Shown piece after piece: positions 47,688 through 52,258 of a stretch of 52,258 nt of DNA. Made by a program: the position numbers and the translations under genes. Below the pieces are notes generated by a model. That model was not told where the DNA came from. It saw only the letters and a program-made list of their open reading frames with translations, and made no database searches. The DNA lies in assembly GCF_010907035.1 (NCBI RefSeq), contig NZ_QUMK01000038.1:1-52258 (forward strand), in the 5' to 3' direction. The stretch is from Rhodopseudomonas sp. BR0M22. GTDB lineage: Bacteria; Pseudomonadota; Alphaproteobacteria; Rhizobiales; Xanthobacteraceae. Each line of letters starts with the position of its first letter. The first letter of the stretch is position 1.

Positions 47688-48827
47688 TCAGCCGGCGCGG
47701 GCGGCTAGCTGCATCCGCTTGTGACGGCGGCGCGATAGATACAGCAGCACCCCGGTAACGCCGAACAACGGCATGGTCAGTGCTGCGAGCATGAACAGCA
47801 GTTTGCCGGGCCAACCGAAAATGCTGCCGCGGTGAATGTCGAGCACGCGCGCCAATACCTTTTCGCCGATCGTCTTGTCGGCATAGAGGTCGGCAGACAC
47901 GATCCGGCCGGTCCGGCCGTCGATCCGGAATTCGTCATGCGCGCCGTCTCGGGCGTCACTCAGCCAGGCCCGAACCCGCACAGTGCTGTCGCGGCCGGAT
48001 GGCAGCGTCAAGCGCGCGGCTTCGAAACGGTTCCCGCGGTCAGCCACGAACGCGGCCCAGACGCGGTCGAGCGACACCGGCGCGGACGAGGCTTCGGTGA
48101 CGGCAGGACGGCTCGGGCGCTGTGCCACGATCGGCGGCCGCGCCAGGAGCCAGGTCGCAGCCGCCTTGTACCAGTCGAACGACCACCACAGACCGGTCGT
48201 CGTCATGACGAGGTAGACCAGCAGCACCCAGGTTCCGATCACGGCGTGGAGCGAACGGTGCAGCCCGCGCCCGCGCAATTGCCAATGCGGCTTCAACCAT
48301 ACCTTGATGCTGCCGGGGCGGTGCGGCCAGCGCAGCACCAGGCCGGTCAGCAGCATGGTCAATAGTCCGAGCGCCGCGACAGCAGTTATCGGCCGGCCGT
48401 AGCCGTTGCCATCGCCGGGCAACAGCAGCCAGCGATGCAGCTTGCGGACGGTGGCAAAGAACGCGTCGGCCGCCGGATGACCGAGGCTGTCGCCAGTATA
48501 AGGATCGACATAGAGCGGCGCGGGCCGGGTGTGATCCGCCCTTCGGGCGAACCGAACCTCGACGACGGATGTCGCGACGCGGGGCATCGTGATCGACGCG
48601 ACCGGATCGCCGGCGGCTTGCAGTTTCGCAATCAGGGCGTCGGGCGGCATCCGTGGCTCGGCACGCGGCGCGACTTCGAGGCGGCCAGCATCGAGCGCGC
48701 CTCGGATCTCGTCCTCGAAACTCATCACCGCGCCGGACAGGGCCACCACGACCAGCACCGCCGCGAGCACCAATCCTGCGACGGAATGGAGCTGCAGCAG
48801 GATAGCCCGGACTGCCGGCGGTTTCAT
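47688..48827 (-). CDS. PepSY-associated membrane protein (siderophore-linked)
   Basis: 379 residues with four or five membrane helices (about 8-35, 145-167, 195-220 and 340-368) and two periplasmic PepSY-like regions. The first reads PPDALIAKLQAAGD and then PLYVDPYTGDSLGH; the second DEFRIDGRTGRIVSADLYAD. His residues in helices (LHSVAG, LHRWLLL, LHAVIG, DIHRGSIFG) could hold heme, as in FsrB/PiuB-type reductases that release iron from siderophores at the inner membrane. Its ATG is 4 bp after the receptor stop, so the two are translated as a pair. Confidence 0.88.
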   Translation of the reverse strand: MKPPAVRAILLQLHSVAGLVLAAVLVVVALSGAVMSFEDEIRGALDAGRLEVAPRAEPRMPPDALIAKLQAAGDPVASITMPRVATSVVEVRFARRADHTRPAPLYVDPYTGDSLGHPAADAFFATVRKLHRWLLLPGDGNGYGRPITAVAALGLLTMLLTGLVLRWPHRPGSIKVWLKPHWQLRGRGLHRSLHAVIGTWVLLVYLVMTTTGLWWSFDWYKAAATWLLARPPIVAQRPSRPAVTEASSAPVSLDRVWAAFVADRGNRFEAARLTLPSGRDSTVRVRAWLSDARDGAHDEFRIDGRTGRIVSADLYADKTIGEKVLARVLDIHRGSIFGWPGKLLFMLAALTMPLFGVTGVLLYLSRRRHKRMQLAARAG

Positions 48828-48831
48828 CGGG

Positions 48832-51168
48832 CTAGAACTTGACGGTGGCGGCCAGTGAGAATCGCCTTGCGTCGCCGAGCGCGACGTTCAGGGTGTTCAC
48901 CGCCGACGGGTAGTACACCGTGTCGAACAGGTTCTTGACGTTGAACTGGTAGATCACCGGCGTGCGGCCGTATTTGACCTCGTAGGTCGCGAACAGATCG
49001 GCCACCGTGTAGGACGGCAACACGAAGGAATTGGTGCTGTCGCCCGGCCGGTCGCCGACGTAGCGCGCACCGCCGCCGAGCCGAAGCCGTCCAGGCAGCG
49101 CTGTGCCGAAATCGTAGACCAGGAACAGCGACGCCGTGTTCATCGCGACGTTCTGCAGGCGCTTGCCGGTCAGCACCGGATCGTCGGTGACGACGGCATC
49201 GGTGTAGCCATAGCTCGCGATCGTGCTCCAATGCTCGTCGAGCCGGCCGGTGACATCGAACTCGGCGCCGCGCGAGCGGACCTTGCCGGCGGCGCGATAT
49301 TCGTTGAGGCCGGTCGCGGCGTTGAACTGCGACACCAGTACGTTCTTCTTGTCGATGTCGTACACCGCCAGCGTGCCGGACAGCCGCTTGTTGAGGTCGA
49401 ACTTCAGGCCGGCTTCGTATTGCGTGCCTTCTTCGGGGGCGATGTTCGAACCGATGACGAGACCGCCACTGTTCTGCAATGGCGCGATGGTCGAGGTCGG
49501 CTGCAGCGACTGGGTATAGCTGGCGTAGAGCGACACCTGGTCGTTCAGTTTCAGGATCGCGCCGGCCAGCGGCAGTAGCTTGCTGCCGTCTAGATCGGTG
49601 TTGGCGACGAATGACCGGCCGCGGCCGGCGAGCTGGTCGTATTCCATCCAGCGCAGGCCGCCGACCAGCGCGAACCAGTTGGTGAGATGCAGCGTATCCT
49701 GCAGGAACACCGAGCGGGTCTCGAGCTGATCGGTCTGGTTGCTGTCGGTGGGCGACACCGTGGTGCCGGGCTGCACCAGGCCGTAGGTCGGATTGTAGAA
49801 GTTGAAATTCGGCGTCGCCTGCCGGATCAGATCCTGACGATAGATCACGCGGCGCTGCGCATCGCCGCCGATCAGCAGCTCGTTACGGAAATCGCCGAGC
49901 CAGACATTACCCTGCAGATAGGACGTGCCGTAGCTGACATAGGCCATCGCGCCCTTGGTGCCGTCATTGCTGCGGCGCTCGACGCCGGTTCGGGCATCGA
50001 CCGAAGTGATGCGCAGCTGGTTGGCGTCGTAGGTCTCGCTGTTGAAGCTGTAGGCGGCGGTGATTTTCCAATTGTCGTCGAGCCGGTGCTCGATCGAGCC
50101 CTGCACCAGATCCGACTTGCCCCAGGTCCGGTTGAACGCCTCGTCGAGCCGGCGCGTCGCCGGTATCGCCAGCGGCGCGCCGTTCACGAACGAGGTGCCG
50201 CGATCGAACGGATAGCTGAACTCGCGATGCTCGTAGCCGAACTGAAGCGTGGTGCGGTCGCCATACCAAGCGAGCGAGGGCGCAATCAGCATCTCGCGAT
50301 TGGCGCCGAAATTGCGCCAGTAGTCTTCATCGAGGCCCGAGCCGACGAACCGATAGGCGACGCCGCCATCGCCGATCGGGCCTGTGACGTCGACGACCGC
50401 CTGGCTGCCGTTCTTGCCGCCACCGAAGCTCGAGCCGATCACGGTGAGCGCGCCGTGCTGATACAGGTCGGGCCGCTTGCTGATGGTGTTGACGATGCCG
50501 CCGGGCGTCTGGATGCCGTACAGCAGCGAGGCCGGGCCTTTCAGCACTTCGACGCTCTCGACGTCGGCGCCAAGCGCGCGTCCCTGCACCAGCGGCATGC
50601 CGTTGCGCATGATCGAACCATCGCGGTTGTCACCGAAACCGCGGCGGATCACGGCATCGAACGAGCCTGCCAGCGTATTGGTTTGGGTCACGCCGCTGAC
50701 ATTGGCGAGCGCGTCGTCGAGATTGCGCGGCAGCTGATCCTTCAGCACCTGCTCGGGCACGACATTGACGGATTGCGAGCTGTCGAGCGGCGACGCCCCG
50801 CTGCGCAGCGTCGTCGGGCTCGGCATCGCGCGGTAGCCGAGCTTGGCTTCATTCAGTTGGGCGGCGGCGGCCGCGGCAAGCTCGGACCGACTCGGCGGCG
50901 CGGCAACCGGCGTGCGACGCGCCTGCCTTCTGATCGGGGCGCGCGCGCTTCGCTGCGACGCAGGCGCTGGTCGCGACGCGGCCGTGCGGTTCGGCGCCTC
51001 GACGGTGACGCTCGGCAATTGCTGGGATTGCGCCTGCGCATCGGCAGTCTGCGGAGCCAGAATGCTGCCGCACACTGCCGCACCGACCGCAATGCGGCCA
51101 GCGACGCAGCCGCAGGTGGTCAGGAAACCCTGATGGGCACGGCGGCCGGCCTCGGATCGGTCTGGCAT
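48832..51168 (-). CDS. TonB-dependent siderophore receptor
   Basis: 778 residues. A signal sequence runs to about residue 45 (ending TADAQAQ). A TonB-box-like LPSVTVEAP follows, then a basic Ala/Arg/Pro linker of about 55 residues and a plug of the FhuA/FpvA siderophore type (VIRRGFGDNR, SVEVLKGPASLLYGIQTPGG, IVNTISKRP). The barrel ends SLAATVKF with the terminal Phe. Together with the PepSY protein behind it, it should import a ferric siderophore, most likely a hydroxamate or mixed type. A 27-bp inverted repeat lies about 70 bp upstream. Confidence 0.93.
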   Translation of the reverse strand: MPDRSEAGRRAHQGFLTTCGCVAGRIAVGAAVCGSILAPQTADAQAQSQQLPSVTVEAPNRTAASRPAPASQRSARAPIRRQARRTPVAAPPSRSELAAAAAAQLNEAKLGYRAMPSPTTLRSGASPLDSSQSVNVVPEQVLKDQLPRNLDDALANVSGVTQTNTLAGSFDAVIRRGFGDNRDGSIMRNGMPLVQGRALGADVESVEVLKGPASLLYGIQTPGGIVNTISKRPDLYQHGALTVIGSSFGGGKNGSQAVVDVTGPIGDGGVAYRFVGSGLDEDYWRNFGANREMLIAPSLAWYGDRTTLQFGYEHREFSYPFDRGTSFVNGAPLAIPATRRLDEAFNRTWGKSDLVQGSIEHRLDDNWKITAAYSFNSETYDANQLRITSVDARTGVERRSNDGTKGAMAYVSYGTSYLQGNVWLGDFRNELLIGGDAQRRVIYRQDLIRQATPNFNFYNPTYGLVQPGTTVSPTDSNQTDQLETRSVFLQDTLHLTNWFALVGGLRWMEYDQLAGRGRSFVANTDLDGSKLLPLAGAILKLNDQVSLYASYTQSLQPTSTIAPLQNSGGLVIGSNIAPEEGTQYEAGLKFDLNKRLSGTLAVYDIDKKNVLVSQFNAATGLNEYRAAGKVRSRGAEFDVTGRLDEHWSTIASYGYTDAVVTDDPVLTGKRLQNVAMNTASLFLVYDFGTALPGRLRLGGGARYVGDRPGDSTNSFVLPSYTVADLFATYEVKYGRTPVIYQFNVKNLFDTVYYPSAVNTLNVALGDARRFSLAATVKF

Positions 51169-51236
51169 GTCACTCTTTTGCGCTGCAGCGGATGCGACCG
51201 CCTAGCAGAAGCAACAAACCAAGAGAATGCAGTGGG

Positions 51237-51263
51237 GTTTGGAATCAGTCTAACGCTCCAAAC
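51237..51263. promoter_or_regulatory. Inverted repeat upstream of the siderophore receptor
   Basis: Seven-bp arms GTTTGGA (51237-51243) and TCCAAAC (51257-51263) with a 13-bp spacer containing AGTCTAAC. It may be an iron-regulator operator, but it does not match a clean Irr (TTTAGAA-type) or Fur box. Confidence 0.4.
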
Positions 51264-51367
51264 GAGGAGGCGGAGCGGAACAGCCTTCTGAGCGAAACTT
51301 CCTCGCGGCAACGCCGCCTCTCGACCGAGAAGCGGCGCTGCGCAAGACGGACGGGTGTGGCGAACGG

Positions 51368-51952
51368 TTATTCGTCGTCCTCGAGCGCCTGGGACAGCGC
51401 GTCGTAGTTCTTCAGAACCAGATCGATGTTGGTCTTGTTGGTCACCGCCGGCCCGGGATTCTTGGCGGCCTCATTGAGGTCGGCGAGCGCCTGCTTCTTG
51501 TCGTCGGCCGACATCTTGGTGTCCGCTTCGACCGCGGCGATCTGATCCTTCAAGGCCGCGGCCGGACCGACATAGGTCTTGGTCTTGGGATCTGTGCCGG
51601 CCAGCACCATGCCGATCGCTTCGACCACATCGCTGTATTCGTCGTAGGACGCGAAGCCGTGCTTCTTCGCGGCATCGTCGAGCTGCGCCAGAATCTTCGG
51701 ATCAGGCTTGGTGTCCTGATCGTCCGGCAGCTTGGCGGCGATCGCATCGACGTCCTTGTGGGCGGCGAGCACCCCCTGAATCTGTTTCTCGGTGAGGGTG
51801 ATTTCCTTCATTGCCGGCTCGGCAGCGGCCGGGGCCGACGGCGCGGCTTTGTTCGCCTGAGCGAACACGGCCGTGGTCGAGGCCGACGCGAGCGCGACGG
51901 CGAAGACACCAGCGCCGAGAGCGACGACGACGGGACGAAGGGCAAAAGGCAT
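51368..51952 (-). CDS. Secreted hypothetical protein
   Basis: 194 residues. A signal peptide (MPFALRPVVVALGAGVFAVA, cleavage near AVFAQA) is followed by a Pro/Ala-rich spacer and a helical, charged domain with the segments TEKQIQGVLAAHKDVDAIAA, YDEYSDVVEAIGMVLAGTD and a tail DALSQALEDDE. No cysteines or known motifs are seen. It is probably a periplasmic protein of a family restricted to this bacterial group; no function is proposed. It is the last gene before the rRNA operon. Confidence 0.75.
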   Translation of the reverse strand: MPFALRPVVVALGAGVFAVALASASTTAVFAQANKAAPSAPAAAEPAMKEITLTEKQIQGVLAAHKDVDAIAAKLPDDQDTKPDPKILAQLDDAAKKHGFASYDEYSDVVEAIGMVLAGTDPKTKTYVGPAAALKDQIAAVEADTKMSADDKKQALADLNEAAKNPGPAVTNKTNIDLVLKNYDALSQALEDDE

Positions 51953-52136
51953 GAACTGTCTCCTCGAGTGGACCTGGTTCGCAGGCGGCCGTTGTTAACG
52001 GACCGCGAGCACCGCGGTTCACGCTCAATCTGACGCCAGATCGAGTCGGAACGGGGGCGAGCCTAGGCTGGTGGAGATGAACCGCTGCAAAATGCCGCGC
52101 GGAATGCACAGGAAACGCGGAGCGCCCCTTGAACGC

Positions 52137-52167
52137 AAAAAACGCCGCCTCTTTTGGAGGCGGCGTT
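52137..52167 (-). terminator. Rho-independent terminator of the rRNA operon
   Basis: Eleven-bp arms AACGCCGCCTC (52141-52151) and GAGGCGGCGTT (52157-52167). On the minus strand a TTTTTT tract follows (52142-52137). It lies about 50 bp beyond the 3' end of 5S rRNA. TTTTG on the plus side could also let it act in the other direction. Confidence 0.88.
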
Positions 52168-52217
52168 TTGTGTGTTTGCTTGTCATCGTGATTTGAGGAT
52201 TTCTTGTACTTTGCAGG

Positions 52218-52258
52218 CCTGGCAGCGACCTACTCTCCCGCGTCTTGAGACGAAGTAC
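52218..52258 (-). rRNA. rrf: 5S ribosomal RNA, 3' end (partial)
   Basis: On the minus strand the sequence reads GTACTTCGTCTCAAGACGCG, then GGAGAGTAGGTCGCTGCCAGG, the 3' third of alphaproteobacterial 5S rRNA. The window edge cuts off the 5' part; the operon extends to the right. The exact 3' end is within a few bases of 52218. Confidence 0.9.

Overview
The window looks like a chromosomal segment of a G+C-rich alphaproteobacterium of the Rhodopseudomonas/Bradyrhizobium group. This is inferred from codon use, the rhizobial-type glpR-D-S-T-P-Q-V glycerol operon, an EcfG-type stress promoter, many TonB-dependent receptors with LPxVxV TonB boxes, dispersed CATTCCGGGG...CCCCGGAATG palindromic elements, and the 3' end of an alphaproteobacterial 5S rRNA at the right edge. 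No genome was compared, so the genus is an inference.

Layout, left to right. 1-5.5 kb: a ZnuD-like TonB-dependent receptor, a small DUF2946 CxxC membrane protein and a second TonB-dependent receptor, probably a metal-uptake group. 5.5-10.2 kb: housekeeping genes (GNAT acetyltransferase, MscS channel, NUDIX hydrolase, metallophosphoesterase, a membrane-anchored hypothetical). 10.4-14 kb: isocitrate lyase (aceA) with a DUF4170 gene behind it, divergent from a RamB/ScfR-type regulator. The shared intergenic region carries four TGTAA repeats. 14-17.4 kb: a rearranged, partly AT-rich patch with an unrecognised HHWWP protein, a decayed lytic-transglycosylase head fused to a decayed copy of the regulator's last 16 codons, a DinJ/YafQ toxin-antitoxin pair and the intact lytic transglycosylase. 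17.8-19.5 kb: a small membrane protein and an Old Yellow Enzyme.

19.8-28.5 kb: a complete glycerol-uptake operon on the minus strand (glpD, two ABC ATPases, two permeases, a DUF2160 membrane protein, the binding protein) with its DeoR-type repressor glpR upstream. 28.7-34.3 kb: an RND efflux operon (lipoprotein adaptor, pump, TetR regulator, flavin reductase) preceded by a perfect 15+15 bp palindrome. 34.4-37.1 kb: a hybrid histidine kinase (6 TM-PAS-HisKA-HATPase-REC-Hpt). 37.4-39.9 kb: a CsbD stress protein behind a GGAAC-N16-CGTT promoter, a gamma-glutamyltransferase-family enzyme and SlyX. 40-46.4 kb: an acyl-CoA ligase, a SnoaL-like protein, a Crp/Fnr regulator, DUF3775, an MBL-fold hydrolase, a FAH-family hydrolase and a GST, a set that would suit degradation of organic acids or aromatics. 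46.4-51.2 kb: O6-alkylguanine-DNA methyltransferase, a half-length WaaG-like glycosyltransferase, and a siderophore receptor coupled to a PepSY membrane protein. 51.4 kb to the end: a secreted hypothetical, an rRNA operon terminator and the 3' end of 5S rRNA.

The most unusual structure is at 13.9-16.4 kb. The order 'transglycosylase head joined to regulator tail' is reversed relative to the intact genes, which is the junction expected from an old tandem duplication. The two middles now hold different cargo: the HHWWP gene in one and the toxin-antitoxin pair in the other. Other points of note are the four-repeat aceA/regulator intergenic region, the 36-bp palindrome before the efflux operon, an orphan N-terminal half glycosyltransferase, the long basic linkers between TonB box and plug in all three receptors, and the histone-tail-like extension on the DinJ antitoxin.
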